This document shows, in pieces, positions 1 through 8,033 of a stretch of DNA of 35,266 nt. Under the pieces are notes generated by a model that saw only the letters and a list, made by a program, of their open reading frames with translations, made no database searches and had not been told where the DNA came from. The translations under genes were made by a program, and so were the position numbers. The stretch is taken from assembly GCA_947624105.1 (NCBI GenBank), contig CANQIX010000010.1:1-35266 (forward strand). The letters are read 5' to 3'. How positions within the stretch are numbered: the first letter of the stretch is position 1; each line of letters opens with the position of its first letter. The stretch comes from an uncultured Clostridia bacterium. GTDB lineage: Bacteria; Bacillota; Clostridia; Christensenellales; UBA1242.

Positions 1-221
1 GCTGGATAACAAAGATGGTTTTAAAGCATATGAAATTAAACAAATCAGTAAGTTGCCCACACTTTATCGCTTACGAAACACAATATCTACCAAACAGATT
101 CGTAAAAAAATATAAGGATCTCCCACTTCTTGCTTGGGTAGTTCAAAGCAACGAGGAATACCACAGAGTAATAAAATATTCCGATAACATCATATTTGAA
201 AACTTTATTCCAGAAATATAA
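1..221 (+). CDS. Glycerophosphodiester phosphodiesterase family protein, C-terminal part (5' end outside window)
   Basis: The reading frame is open from the window edge to a TAA at 219-221, so the gene begins upstream and only about 73 C-terminal residues are visible. The tail has the pattern that ends GDPD TIM barrels: a hydrophobic strand containing LLAWVVQS, then a short helix, then a strand reading DNIIFENF, matching the usual 'W-T-V ... aD-iI-e/t' ending. GDPD enzymes hydrolyse glycerophosphodiesters to glycerol-3-phosphate and an alcohol. The catalytic His and metal-binding Glu residues lie in the missing part, so activity cannot be judged. The frame is followed at once by a hairpin terminator, so it is the last gene of its transcript. 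The family call is inferred from the tail alone. Confidence 0.55.
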   Translation, partial: WITKMVLKHMKLNKSVSCPHFIAYETQYLPNRFVKKYKDLPLLAWVVQSNEEYHRVIKYSDNIIFENFIPEI

Positions 222-247
222 TCCACTTCAATGTGGATTTTATTTTT
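220..247 (+). terminator. Rho-independent terminator after the GDPD-like gene
   Basis: Stem AATCCAC (220-226) pairs with GTGGATT (233-239) around a 6-nt loop and is followed by TTTATTTTT. The stem overlaps the stop codon. It separates this gene from the ribosomal-protein promoter downstream. Confidence 0.75.
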
Positions 248-277
248 AAGAAATTTTGAAAAATTGTTTAAAATGTG

Positions 278-307
278 TTGACATATCGCCTTTTGTGGTG
301 GTATACT
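278..307 (+). promoter_or_regulatory. Sigma-A promoter of the rplJ-rplL operon
   Basis: A -35 box TTGACA (278-283), an 18-nt spacer and a -10 box TATACT (302-307) preceded by TGG, an extended -10. Transcription would begin near 314, just ahead of the L10 leader. Confidence 0.8.
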
Positions 308-317
308 AAGCGAGTAA

Positions 318-435
318 AAAATCTTCCATAGACCGCAAGTGCCATTTGGCGTAAACGTAAGTGCTTGCCGAGGAAAAGTTCATAAGTAGATAAATATTAT
401 TGTCTCTGTGTCTTTTCCTGCCACAGAGATTTTTT
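318..435 (+). promoter_or_regulatory. L10 ribosomal protein leader (autoregulatory attenuator)
   Basis: The untranslated leader contains the hallmark L10-leader layout: GCAAGT near 334-339 pairs with GCTTGC near 363-368 to enclose a structured arm, immediately followed by CCGAGGAAAAG. This is the Firmicute L10 leader, where the L10(L12) complex binds an rRNA mimic and represses rplJ-rplL. AGGAAAAG (371-378) is complementary to CTTTTCCT (412-419) in the loop of the downstream terminator hairpin, so it could act as the switching strand; that part is my inference from pairing. Confidence 0.85.
403..435 (+). terminator. Leader attenuator terminator upstream of rplJ
   Basis: An 8-bp perfect stem, TCTCTGTG (403-410) with CACAGAGA (422-429), followed by six T. 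It lies before the rplJ ribosome binding site, so it is an attenuator and not an end-of-gene terminator. Confidence 0.85.
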
Positions 436-473
436 ATGAAACACAAAATTTTTTAAAAGGAGGCAATTTACTG

Positions 474-989
474 ATGAGTGCTAATTTTGAAGCCAAAAAA
501 CAATTAGTCGAAGAAATCAAAGAAAAGTTTTCTAAGGCTAAAACTCTTGCTTTTGTTGATTACCGCGGCATTAATGTCGAAGAAGACACTGCTATGCGCC
601 GTGCTTTTCGCGCTCAGGGTTGTGAGTATAAAGTTTATAAAAATCGTTTGATGCTTAAAGCTTTGACCGACCTCGGTATCAACTGCTCTCCATCTTACTT
701 TGAAGGCAGTACCGCTGTTGCTATTGGTTATGACGACGAAGTTGCTCCTGCAAAAATCTTGAGCGACACAATCGACAAAATCAAAAAGATGACAATTAAG
801 TTTGGTGTTTTGAACGGTGCCCCAGTTTCTGCTGAAGAAATCAATGCACTTGCTAAACTTCCATCTAAGGAAGAACTCATTGCTAAACTTCTTGGCACTT
901 TGAACAACACTGCTTCTAGTTTGTGCAGAGTACTCGTAGCCCCAACACGTGGGCTTGTGGTTGCTTTGAATGCGGTTGCAACCAAATAA
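474..989 (+). CDS. rplJ: 50S ribosomal protein L10
   Basis: L10 anchors the L7/L12 dimers to 23S rRNA, forming the ribosomal stalk base that recruits translation GTPases. The 171-residue product is of family length. It begins with the usual N-terminal helix rich in Lys/Glu, followed by FVDYRGINVEE and the Arg/Lys-rich RNA-binding strand, and ends in the C-terminal helix that carries L12. An in-frame start exists at 408, but it lies inside the terminator hairpin; the ATG at 474 has AAGGAGG at 457-463 with a 10-nt gap and gives the normal N-terminus MSANFEAKK. It is first in a two-gene operon with rplL and is controlled by the L10 leader upstream. Confidence 0.97.
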   Translation: MSANFEAKKQLVEEIKEKFSKAKTLAFVDYRGINVEEDTAMRRAFRAQGCEYKVYKNRLMLKALTDLGINCSPSYFEGSTAVAIGYDDEVAPAKILSDTIDKIKKMTIKFGVLNGAPVSAEEINALAKLPSKEELIAKLLGTLNNTASSLCRVLVAPTRGLVVALNAVATK

Positions 990-1037
990 ATAACCGCTTA
1001 AAGACATTTTTATAAGATAATAAAAGGAGATAAAAAA

Positions 1038-1415
1038 ATGGCTGATATTAAAACTATTGTTGAAGAAATCAAAAAATTAACTATTGTTGAAGTTTCTGAG
1101 CTTGTTAAGGCTCTTGAAGAAGAATTTGGCGTTTCTGCTGCTGCTCCTGTTGCTGTAGCCGCTACTCCTGCTGCTGGCGCTGCTGCTCCTGCTGCTGAAG
1201 AAAAGTCAGAATTCACTGTTGCTTTGAAAGAAGTTGGCGCAAACAAAATCGCTGTAATTAAGGTTGTTAGAGAAGTTACAGGTCTTGGACTTTCTGAGGC
1301 TAAGGCTCTTGTTGACGGAGCACCTTCTACAGTTAAGGAAAACGTTCCAACTGCTGAAGCAAAAGAAATCGAAGCCAAGTTCAAAGAAGCTGGCGCTGTT
1401 GTTGAATTAAAGTAA
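1038..1415 (+). CDS. rplL: 50S ribosomal protein L7/L12
   Basis: L7/L12 forms the mobile stalk dimers that bind elongation factors and stimulate their GTPase activity. At 125 residues it has family length. The N-terminal dimerisation domain (about 1-32) is followed by an Ala/Pro-rich flexible hinge (about 33-55) and the compact C-terminal domain with [19 protein letters not shown], the factor-binding signature. AAAAGGAGA sits 8-9 nt before the ATG. It follows rplJ by 48 nt in the same transcript and is followed by a strong hairpin terminator. The antisense frame over this gene is a compositional shadow. Confidence 0.98.
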   Translation: MADIKTIVEEIKKLTIVEVSELVKALEEEFGVSAAAPVAVAATPAAGAAAPAAEEKSEFTVALKEVGANKIAVIKVVREVTGLGLSEAKALVDGAPSTVKENVPTAEAKEIEAKFKEAGAVVELK

Positions 1416-1445
1416 TTTTATTTAAAATTTTAATTTTGTGTTTCA

Positions 1446-1480
1446 AAAAAACTTGCTACAATGTTGTAACAAGTTTTTTT
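1446..1480. terminator. Bidirectional terminator between rplL and clpX
   Basis: AAAACTTG and CAAGTTTT form the lower stem, extended by TACA/TGTA. There is a T run at 1474-1480 for the + strand and an A run at 1446-1451 giving a T run for the - strand. It can end both rplL and the convergent clpX transcript. Confidence 0.8.
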
Positions 1481-1499
1481 ATTGCTATTAAATTATTTG

Positions 1500-2765
1500 T
1501 TATGCGATTTGGTCTTGTGTTTCCCTTCTAATAAGCACTGGTTCAGTGCCCTTTTCCATAAAATCTCTAGTGATTATAACCTTGCTGTAAACTTTTGGAT
1601 CTGGAAGGTCAAACATAAGTTCGGTCATACGCGTTTCCATAATTGTTCTTATTCCTCTTGCGCCGGTTTTAAGTTCCATAGCCTTTTGCGCAACATAAGA
1701 GATGGCATCTTCTTCAAATTCAAGTTCAAAGCCGTCCATTCTAAAGAGTTCGGTGTATTGCTTGATAAGAGAGTTCTTAGGTTCAACCAAAATCTTCTTT
1801 AATGCTGCTTCGTCAAGGTTATCTAGGCCCGTAACTATTGGAAGACGCCCAACAAATTCTGGAATAAGCCCATATTTTATGAGGTCGTCTGGCTGAAGGT
1901 CCTTAGAATAGTTGACCTTTGCCTTTTCCTTAGAGTTTTTAACCGCTGCGTTAAATCCAAGTGCAGTTGCTGCCGTGCGCTTGTAAATTATGTCGTCAAG
2001 CCCAACAAAAGCACCACCACAGATAAACAGAATGTTTGTTGTGTCAATTTGAATCATCTCTTGATGTGGGTGTTTTCTGCCGCCTTGTGGTGGAACAGAA
2101 GCAACTGTGCTTTCGATAATTTTCAAAAGTGCCTGTTGAACACCCTCGCCACCAACATCACGAGTAAGCGAACGATTTTCGCTCTTGCGAGAAACTTTGT
2201 CGATTTCGTCGATATAGATTATTCCGCGCTCTGCCTTAGATACGTCATAGTCGGCGTTTTGAATAAGTTTTAGAAGCACATTTTCAACATCTTCGCCCAC
2301 ATATCCGGCCTCTGTTAAGGTTGTGGCATCTGCACAAGCAAATGGAACGTCTAAAATCTTTGCTAAGGTCTTAACAAGAAGAGTCTTTCCAGAACCAGTA
2401 GGCCCAATCATAAGCACATTGCTCTTTTCAAGTTCAATGTTATCTTTCTTCGCGTCTTGCCCTTTGTTGTGGTAGTTATAATTTATTCTCTTATAGTGGT
2501 TAAAAACAGCAACAGAAAGCACTTTTTTTGCTTGTTCTTGCCCAATTACATAGGCATCAAGTTGCTTTTTTATATCCTTTGGAGATGGAATTACAAGGTC
2601 TTTAAACACCTTAACTTTAACTGCCTCTTCCTTTATGATATCGGCACAAACTCTTACACAATCATCACAGATAAAAGCATCTCCATTTGGACTTGCAATC
2701 AGTTTTTTAGCGGCTCTCTGCGGTTTTCCACAGAAACTACAAGTGCACATTTCAATGTCTTTCAT
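1500..2765 (-). CDS. clpX: ATP-dependent Clp protease ATP-binding subunit ClpX
   Basis: ClpX is the AAA+ unfoldase that recognises tagged substrates and threads them into ClpP. The 421-residue protein has an N-terminal C4 zinc finger (Cys9-x2-Cys12 and Cys33-x2-Cys36), a Walker A motif GPTGSGKT at 121-128, a Walker [10 protein letters not shown], a sensor region, and a C-terminal small AAA+ domain with TGARGIR. The ClpP-docking loop reads LGF in place of the E. coli IGF, as is common in Bacillota. AAAAGGGAGA precedes the ATG. It is the last gene of tig-clpP-clpX and begins 11 nt after the clpP stop. Confidence 0.97.
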   Translation of the reverse strand: MKDIEMCTCSFCGKPQRAAKKLIASPNGDAFICDDCVRVCADIIKEEAVKVKVFKDLVIPSPKDIKKQLDAYVIGQEQAKKVLSVAVFNHYKRINYNYHNKGQDAKKDNIELEKSNVLMIGPTGSGKTLLVKTLAKILDVPFACADATTLTEAGYVGEDVENVLLKLIQNADYDVSKAERGIIYIDEIDKVSRKSENRSLTRDVGGEGVQQALLKIIESTVASVPPQGGRKHPHQEMIQIDTTNILFICGGAFVGLDDIIYKRTAATALGFNAAVKNSKEKAKVNYSKDLQPDDLIKYGLIPEFVGRLPIVTGLDNLDEAALKKILVEPKNSLIKQYTELFRMDGFELEFEEDAISYVAQKAMELKTGARGIRTIMETRMTELMFDLPDPKVYSKVIITRDFMEKGTEPVLIRRETQDQIA

Positions 2766-2776
2766 AAATCTCCCTT

Positions 2777-3358
2777 TTAATTGCGTGAATAGAATATGTT
2801 GTCAATCAGCCCATATTCCTTTGCTTCTTCGGCGGACATATAGTTATCTCTGTCGGTGTCTTTTTCAATTTCTTCAAGTGGTTTTCCGGTATTTTTGCTT
2901 AAAATGTTATTAAGTTGTGATTTAATCTTTTGTATATGGCGTGCTTGAATTTGAATATCGCTCGCCTGCCCTTGTGCTCCGCCAAGTGGCTGATGAATCA
3001 TAATTTCGCTGTTTGGCAAAGCAAAGCGCTTACCTTTTGCACCACTGGAAAGCAAAAACGCTCCCATAGATGCTGCCATACCAACACAGATTGTCGATAC
3101 ATCGCACTTGATGTATTGCATAGTGTCATAGATTGCCATTCCAGCACTAACCGATCCGCCAGGGCTGTTTATATACAAATAGATGTCTTTGTCTGGATTT
3201 TTACCTTCAAGGTAAATAAGTTGTGCGATAACGATGTTTGCACTTGCATCATTAACCTCTCCTGTAAGAAAGACAATTCTGTCTTCAAGAAGTCTTGAAT
3301 AGATGTCGTAAGATCTTTCATTTGCGCCACTTTGGTCAACTACCATAGGTATAAGCAT
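2777..3358 (-). CDS. clpP: ATP-dependent Clp protease proteolytic subunit ClpP
   Basis: ClpP is the tetradecameric serine peptidase chamber served by ClpX or ClpC. The 193-residue sequence contains the full triad: Ser97 in GMAASMGA, His122 in MIHQPLGG, and Asp171 in [13 protein letters not shown]. The N-terminal MLIPMVVDQ segment is short, as in enzymes with little propeptide. An AGGAGGT site lies 5 nt before the ATG. It lies between tig and clpX, the classical order, which couples nascent-chain folding with protein degradation. Confidence 0.97.
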   Translation of the reverse strand: MLIPMVVDQSGANERSYDIYSRLLEDRIVFLTGEVNDASANIVIAQLIYLEGKNPDKDIYLYINSPGGSVSAGMAIYDTMQYIKCDVSTICVGMAASMGAFLLSSGAKGKRFALPNSEIMIHQPLGGAQGQASDIQIQARHIQKIKSQLNNILSKNTGKPLEEIEKDTDRDNYMSAEEAKEYGLIDNIFYSRN

Positions 3359-3387
3359 AAATTACCTCCAAAAATTAAATTTTTGTA

Positions 3388-4689
3388 TTAGTTGTGGTGA
3401 TGGTCGCAGCCTACTTTGTTGCGGTCGTCGTCAACTTCAACAATTTTGTTATTCTTAATTAAGAAACTGTAAATTTTGTCGACAAGCAAATCATTTTCAA
3501 CAGCGGCTCTTGCGCGTTCTGGATTTGATTTTGCGTAAGGAACTGTTTTAAGTTTTTCTTCGATTTCTGCTGGTGTAACCTCAATCTTGTTCTCGTCGAT
3601 AATCTGTCTAAGCACATATCTGCCCTTAACGTTTTTAAGTGCTTTTTCGTGGCTTGCCGTTCTGTATTCTTGAAGAGTTGTTCCCATAGATGCAAAATAA
3701 TTTTCAAGTTTCATTCCATAGGCTTTGCAAGCGTCAGAAAGATGTGCAATGTTTTCGTCAAGTTCCATATTTACAAGCGATTCTGGAACTTCCATTTCAG
3801 TGTTTGTTATGATGTAATCAAGAATGTCGTTTTCAAGATTTGTTGTAGCCTGTTTTTCCTTCATAGATTGAATATGCTCCGCTACGTGCTTTTTATACGC
3901 ATCAACAGTTTCAAACTCTGTCGCATTTGAGATAAGTTTGTCATCAAGTGTTGGAAGCACCTTTTCTCTAACGGTTCTTACGTTAACTTTAAAGAGTGCT
4001 GGCTTGCCTGCAAGTTCTGTTGCGCCATATTCCTTTGGGAATGTTACATTAACGTCAACTTGTTCGCCGGCTTTCTTTCCAACAAGTTGGTCTTCAAAGG
4101 TGTCGATAAAGGAATGAGAACCAAGTTCCAAAGAATAGTTTTCTGCCTTTCCGCCTTCAAATTCAACTCCATCAACAGAGCCAACAAAGTCGATAACAAC
4201 GGTGTCGCCAAGTTTAGATGCGCGGTCTACGTCGTTAAACTCTGCGTTGTCTTCAAGCAAATGTCCAATTTCGTGTTCGATTTCGTGTTCAGTTGCCTCT
4301 GATTTACCTTTCTTAAATTCAAGTCCGGTGTATTTGCAAAGTTTGAATTCTGGCATAATTTCAAACAAAATATCAAACTTAACGCCCTCTTCAGCAGAGA
4401 ATGCTTGAAGAGCAGTGCTTGGATATGAAACTGGTTCATATTTTGGATTTTCTTTCATAAAGTTTGTAAGTGTTTCGCGAGCAAGGTTTTCAAATGTATC
4501 GTCAAAGAAGACGTTTTCGCCATATTGTTGTTCGATAACTCTTCTTGGAGCGTGTCCATTTCTAAATCCAACAACCTTAAATTTTGATTTAGTTGCTTCG
4601 TAGGTCTTTTGAAGGCCTTCTTCCCATTCTTTTGCATCGAATGATGCAGAAATTGTTACTTTTGATTTTTCTACCTTAAATGTATACAT
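3388..4689 (-). CDS. tig: Trigger factor, ribosome-associated peptidyl-prolyl isomerase chaperone
   Basis: Trigger factor binds near the ribosomal exit tunnel and folds nascent proteins. Domains run in order: an N-terminal ribosome-binding domain with the signature VVGFRNGHAPRRVIEQQYG (a G-F-R-x-G-x-x-P-x-x-x-I pattern), an FKBP-type PPIase domain (about residues 145-235) and a helical C-terminal domain. The ATG at 4689 gives 433 residues and has AGAGG 11 nt upstream; a longer in-frame start at 4713 has no ribosome binding site and would add eight residues not typical of the family. The last residues are unusual, ending in CDHHHN, a small potential metal-binding tail. It heads the tig-clpP-clpX operon. 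Confidence 0.95.
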   Translation of the reverse strand: MYTFKVEKSKVTISASFDAKEWEEGLQKTYEATKSKFKVVGFRNGHAPRRVIEQQYGENVFFDDTFENLARETLTNFMKENPKYEPVSYPSTALQAFSAEEGVKFDILFEIMPEFKLCKYTGLEFKKGKSEATEHEIEHEIGHLLEDNAEFNDVDRASKLGDTVVIDFVGSVDGVEFEGGKAENYSLELGSHSFIDTFEDQLVGKKAGEQVDVNVTFPKEYGATELAGKPALFKVNVRTVREKVLPTLDDKLISNATEFETVDAYKKHVAEHIQSMKEKQATTNLENDILDYIITNTEMEVPESLVNMELDENIAHLSDACKAYGMKLENYFASMGTTLQEYRTASHEKALKNVKGRYVLRQIIDENKIEVTPAEIEEKLKTVPYAKSNPERARAAVENDLLVDKIYSFLIKNNKIVEVDDDRNKVGCDHHHN

Positions 4690-4740
4690 AAAAATTATTA
4701 CCTCTTTTTGCAAAATTAACTTGTATAAGTTTCACGCAAT

Positions 4741-4769
4741 ATTTTAGCATACAAAAAATTAAAAAGCAA
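4741..4769 (-). promoter_or_regulatory. Probable promoter of tig-clpP-clpX
   Basis: On the minus strand, TTGCTT (4764-4769), a 17-nt spacer and TAAAAT (4741-4746) preceded by TGC, an extended -10. The start would be near 4734, leaving a leader of about 45 nt. Confidence 0.55.
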
Positions 4770-4875
4770 ATAATATGCCAATATTATATATAAATTTAAT
4801 ATCTTATTTTGTATAATTTCCCCTTTCTTTCCGTTTTTATTGCTAAAAAGTTTTGCAAAAAAACATGAAAATTTC

Positions 4876-4903
4876 TTGACTACCCCCCCCGCGAGACTAT
4901 AAT
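4876..4903 (+). promoter_or_regulatory. Promoter with a C8 tract in its spacer
   Basis: TTGACT (4876-4881), a 16-nt spacer containing eight consecutive C (4883-4890), and TATAAT (4898-4903). It points away from tig into an interval with no start codon and no convincing reading frame. The C run is striking in such AT-rich DNA. Confidence 0.6.
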
Positions 4904-4909
4904 CGTAGA

Positions 4910-5011
4910 TAGGTATTATAAGCCACAAACTTACAAAAAAGAAAGTCGAACAAGTTTAAACTGTAAATCAGCACAAAAAAATAAAGTAGGAATCCCCTGC
5001 TTTATTTTTTT
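4910..5011 (+). ncRNA. Candidate small RNA of about 100 nt
   Basis: The region between the promoter at 4876-4903 and the terminator at 4979-5011 contains no ATG or GTG start followed by a useful frame. AAACTT (4927-4932) can pair with AAGTTT (4952-4957) to form a first hairpin, followed by an A-rich single strand and the terminator stem. This is the main content of the 367-base gap between tig and the recombinase gene. The RNA is inferred from promoter plus terminator only; I do not recognise an RNA family. Confidence 0.4.
4979..5011. terminator. Bidirectional terminator between the small RNA and the recombinase gene
   Basis: A 12-bp stem: AAATAAAG (4979-4986) pairs with CTTTATTT (5000-5007), and TAGG pairs with CCTG (one G-T) above it. 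T runs follow in both directions. On the minus strand it lies 46 nt after the recombinase stop and can end that transcript too. Confidence 0.8.
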
Positions 5012-5056
5012 AATAACTCTTTTAAACTCATTCGCTTTCCATTTGCGTCAAAATAA

Positions 5057-6097
5057 TTACTCTTCCGTTGACAGTTTCACCTTTGATGCAACGTTCTTTC
5101 GCATATCTTCGCTTATTGCCGCATAGTGGCGCTTTGTGGTGTTGACATCTTTATGCCCTAAAACATCTGCAACGATGTAAATATCTTTTGTTTCCCTATA
5201 CAAGTTTGTGCCGAAAGTGGAGCGTAATTTGTGTGGCGAGATTTTTTTAAGTGGTGTCGATTCTTTTGCAAATTTCTTTACAAGATTTTCCACCGTTCGA
5301 ACGCATATACGCCTGTTTTGAAGCGAGATAAAGAGGGCGTGTTCGTCTTTGTCTAGTGGAAGTGTGCTTCTGTGTGCTATCCACTCTTCAACGGCGTATT
5401 TAACCTCATTTGGATAATACAAAATCGTTTGATTTCCACCTTTTCTCGTAACTTTAAAGGCGTTTTGGTCAAAGTCGAAATCTTCAACATTAAGCCCAAC
5501 AAGTTCGCTAACTCTTATGCCCGTTCCAAGAAAAAGTGTAACGATTGCGTTGTCGCGGATTTTGGTGTTTTCGTTGTATTTTTTCTGCCTTTCGCTGAAA
5601 GTTTTAGGTTCGATAACGGCGTCTAAGATTTTGTCAACTTCATTCCCCTCAAGCCTAATAATCTCCTTGTTGTGCAGTTTTGGAGTTGGCACTTTGCTTG
5701 CCACATTTTTCTCTATCATATCGTGGTTGAAGAGGTATTTGAAAAAACTCCTCACGCTAGCAAGTTTTCTCGCCTTTCCCCTCTCGTTGTTTTTGTAAAC
5801 TTTATCACCCATCTCATAAAAAGAGAGATATGAAAGAAAGCCCTCGATGTGGCGCGCCTCTATCGAATCTAAATCGGCAAGAGTGATGTCTATTGCCGGT
5901 TTTTTGAAGATGTTTTTCGCAAAATAATCAAAAAATATCGACAAATCCATTGCATAGTTTACTCTTGTCAGCGAAGATGTGTTGTTTTCGATTCCGGTAA
6001 AAAAGTCATAGCAATATTCGGGAAGATCTTGCAAATATCCCCCGATTTTTTTCATATTATTCAAATCTCTTTTTTCAAAATATGTAAGATTTTTCAC
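5057..6097 (-). CDS. Tyrosine recombinase (XerC/XerD family)
   Basis: Tyrosine recombinases cut and rejoin DNA through a covalent 3'-phosphotyrosine. The 346-residue frame has an N-terminal SAM-like core-binding domain (about 25-130) and a catalytic domain with the complete set: Arg195 in GTGIRVSEL, Lys219 in TRKGG, His289-x2-Arg292 in SPHKLRSTF, His315 in LGHKDVNTT and Tyr325 in RHY. Length and layout fit chromosomal Xer or Xer-like enzymes, and no phage or att-like DNA flanks it. The GTG at 6097 has no ribosome binding site, but a promoter places the mRNA start right there, so it may be leaderless; an ATG at 6055 (332 residues) is the alternative. Whether it is the dif recombinase or a paralogue cannot be told here. 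Confidence 0.85.
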   Translation of the reverse strand: MKNLTYFEKRDLNNMKKIGGYLQDLPEYCYDFFTGIENNTSSLTRVNYAMDLSIFFDYFAKNIFKKPAIDITLADLDSIEARHIEGFLSYLSFYEMGDKVYKNNERGKARKLASVRSFFKYLFNHDMIEKNVASKVPTPKLHNKEIIRLEGNEVDKILDAVIEPKTFSERQKKYNENTKIRDNAIVTLFLGTGIRVSELVGLNVEDFDFDQNAFKVTRKGGNQTILYYPNEVKYAVEEWIAHRSTLPLDKDEHALFISLQNRRICVRTVENLVKKFAKESTPLKKISPHKLRSTFGTNLYRETKDIYIVADVLGHKDVNTTKRHYAAISEDMRKNVASKVKLSTEE

Positions 6098-6104
6098 AAG
6101 AGAT

Positions 6105-6132
6105 ATTATAGCATATCAAAATCGTTTTTCAA
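6105..6132 (-). promoter_or_regulatory. Promoter of the tyrosine recombinase gene
   Basis: Minus strand TTGAAA (6127-6132), a 16-nt spacer and a perfect TATAAT (6105-6110) preceded by TGC. The -10 box ends 7 nt before the GTG at 6097, so the predicted start nucleotide is at 6097-6098. Confidence 0.7.
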
Positions 6133-6163
6133 AATATTTTTAAATGTTTTGCGAATAGTTTGT

Positions 6164-7309
6164 TTAACACGCCATCCAATCGGAATATACCGCATAACCC
6201 TTTGTCGAATCGGATACGAAAACGTGCGTAACTGCGCCGATAATTTTGCCGTTTTGAAGAATTGGAGATCCGCTCATTCCCTGCACTATTCCGCCGGTAA
6301 GTTCCAACAGACGTCTGTCTGTTACGCGGATCACCATACTCTTGTCGTTCGCCTTTTTTTGATAGTTGGCTTTTATTATTTCAATCTCATATTCTTCTCT
6401 TATTCCACTTATGTTAGACACTATGTATGCCTTTCCCGGCGTTACCGACAATCTGCCACCAAGTTGTGCCGTAAGGTTTGTGTCAACAAGTCCGTCTTTG
6501 TTTTCTAACGTGCCTTTTATGCCAAATTTATTGTTGTCTTCAATACTTCCACTGCCATCGCCGCCCTCAACAAAAACGCACCTAAGTTGCCCCGGATTGT
6601 TCCTCTCGCCCTTGTTTATTCCAAGAAGTTCGCACTTGTATATCTTCCCACTTTCCACCGGTATTACGCTTTTGCTTGGCTCTTCGGTTACCGAATGCCC
6701 AAGCGCGCCAAATTTGCCGGTTTTGGTATTTACAAACGTGAGCGTTCCAATGCCGGTAACTTCGTCTTTAACGACCACTCCAAGTTTATATTTTTCCTCA
6801 GTTTTTAGTGTTTTAACAAGGTTTCTTATCTCCTTGTTGTCCCGTATGTATTTTATCTCCACCTCATCGTCCGTCAGTGCATCGGCTATGTCGTCTATTC
6901 GTTCTATCTTTGTGCCGTTTATTTCGGTTATGATGTCGCCTTTCTTTATCGTGTCATTTCCGTCAATCACAACCGCGCCGGCAGTGGTTATCGAAAATCC
7001 TATTGGCACGCCACCGATGTAATAGTCATCTTGCGTGGACATATTGACATACAATTTGCGAATTGGAATAAATCCAAACAGTTTAAAGACGATTTCTCCT
7101 GTGTTTTCGCGCGTCATATCTGTCGATTTGTCCTTTTGCTTTAAATCTCCCCTTACAAACTTGCCAAACACCCCATTTCTGTTCGCCATTTCAACCTCTT
7201 CATAGGTGGTATAGAAGTCGCCTTCAATCTGCATAACTTCAAAAATAGGCACAAATATGAAAAGCGCAAAAAGCATAAAGAAAAAAGAAGAAAGAAACAA
7301 TTTTTTCAT
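6164..7309 (-). CDS. spoIVB: SpoIVB-type serine peptidase (stage IV sporulation, family S55)
   Basis: In Bacillus, SpoIVB is secreted from the forespore into the intermembrane space and cleaves SpoIVFA, starting pro-sigma-K processing. This 381-residue protein has an N-terminal signal-anchor helix (about 4-22), a PDZ domain (about 98-170, with VIDGNDTIKKGDIITEING), and an S55 domain. The triad matches in residue and spacing: His205 in GALGHS, Asp331 in VTDRRLL and Ser346 in GMSGSPI, against His236, Asp363 and Ser378 in the B. subtilis enzyme. It follows the YgjP-like gene by 35 nt and is probably co-transcribed. No strong ribosome binding site precedes the start, but the signal segment makes the start plausible. 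Confidence 0.92.
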   Translation of the reverse strand: MKKLFLSSFFFMLFALFIFVPIFEVMQIEGDFYTTYEEVEMANRNGVFGKFVRGDLKQKDKSTDMTRENTGEIVFKLFGFIPIRKLYVNMSTQDDYYIGGVPIGFSITTAGAVVIDGNDTIKKGDIITEINGTKIERIDDIADALTDDEVEIKYIRDNKEIRNLVKTLKTEEKYKLGVVVKDEVTGIGTLTFVNTKTGKFGALGHSVTEEPSKSVIPVESGKIYKCELLGINKGERNNPGQLRCVFVEGGDGSGSIEDNNKFGIKGTLENKDGLVDTNLTAQLGGRLSVTPGKAYIVSNISGIREEYEIEIIKANYQKKANDKSMVIRVTDRRLLELTGGIVQGMSGSPILQNGKIIGAVTHVFVSDSTKGYAVYSDWMAC

Positions 7310-7344
7310 TCTTCTATTATCTTTCGTTTGCGGTAAAATATGTA

Positions 7345-7974
7345 TTAAAAGACGCTTTTCAGCACAAAGGTATAGACGTCAAGTTTCTTTTTAAGAGTTT
7401 TATATTCTGGGCAATATTTTGCTACCTCCGCCCAAAATTTAGGTTTGTGATTCATATGTTTGCTGTGGCACAACTCGTGAATGATGACATAGTCAACAAG
7501 TTCTTCGGGCAAAATAATCAGTTTAAAGTTTAACCTCATTTCACCCTTATTGCTAAACGTTCCCCACTTGCAAGTTGACGCAAATGGCATAACCTTGTTT
7601 ACTTTAAAGTTATACTTTTCTGCAAGAACCTTTACTCTCTCTTGAAGAGTTGAAAACATTGAAAGGTATTGTTTCTTTATCGCCTTTTTCTGTTTTACTT
7701 CGCTTTGACTTGCAAAACCAATCGCAACATCTTCGGTGAGCATATAGACTTTTCCAAATTGATAAATCTCTTTGTAAAAATCAAACCTGCTTGCAAACTC
7801 CTCTCCCTCAGCAAGTTTTGCAACGTGCTTTTCAATCCAACTCTTTTTTGAATTTATAAACTCAGTAATTTTTTCGTTGCTAACTTTTAGAGGTGCTTTC
7901 ACAACAGCAAGGTCCTTGCTTTCAAGTTTAAGTGATATTGTCTTTCTCTTCTCTTTAATAATTTCAATTTTCAT
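7345..7974 (-). CDS. YgjP-like (DUF45) zinc metalloprotease
   Basis: The 209-residue protein is a YgjP-like metallopeptidase, a family related to WLM/SprT-type gluzincins whose substrates are largely unknown. The zinc site is HELCH (His166, Glu167, His170) followed by the third ligand in MNHKPKFW (His176), the usual H-E-x-x-H ... N-H-x-x-x-F-W arrangement. The N-terminal half begins with the family's beta-strand pattern IEIIKEKRKTISLKL. The ATG at 7974 lacks a properly spaced ribosome binding site, and a promoter -10 box ends 7 nt before it, pointing to a leaderless mRNA. It lies directly ahead of spoIVB; a role in sporulation is possible but not shown. Confidence 0.85.
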   Translation of the reverse strand: MKIEIIKEKRKTISLKLESKDLAVVKAPLKVSNEKITEFINSKKSWIEKHVAKLAEGEEFASRFDFYKEIYQFGKVYMLTEDVAIGFASQSEVKQKKAIKKQYLSMFSTLQERVKVLAEKYNFKVNKVMPFASTCKWGTFSNKGEMRLNFKLIILPEELVDYVIIHELCHSKHMNHKPKFWAEVAKYCPEYKTLKKKLDVYTFVLKSVF

Positions 7975-7981
7975 ATTCCCT

Positions 7982-8010
7982 ATTCTAACATTTCAAAAAA
8001 AATAAATCAA
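7982..8010 (-). promoter_or_regulatory. Promoter of the YgjP-like gene
   Basis: Minus strand TTGATT (8005-8010), a 17-nt spacer and TAGAAT (7982-7987). The predicted start is 7975, one base before the ATG at 7974. Confidence 0.6.
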
Positions 8011-8033
8011 CCAAAAGTTGCTCACTTTAAGTG

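Noticed and set aside
408-473. Longer N-terminus for L10
   Set aside because: The codons overlap the attenuator hairpin and the family N-terminus and AGGAGG point to 474.
504-1007. Minus-strand frames over rplJ and rplL
   Set aside because: Antisense to highly conserved ribosomal protein genes; composition reflects the other strand.
4716-4928. A 70-codon minus-strand frame upstream of tig
   Set aside because: It covers the tig promoter and the divergent C-tract promoter, lacks a ribosome binding site, and its residues follow AT-rich composition.
5057-6097. Recombinase as a phage or ICE integrase marking a mobile element
   Set aside because: Neighbours are core and sporulation genes, no tRNA or repeated att-like sequence flanks it, and no other mobile-element gene is present.
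6366-7022. A 218-codon open frame on the + strand inside spoIVB
   Set aside because: It is antisense to a well-supported gene, has a Ser/Pro-rich composition typical of antisense shadows, no ribosome binding site and no recognisable domain.
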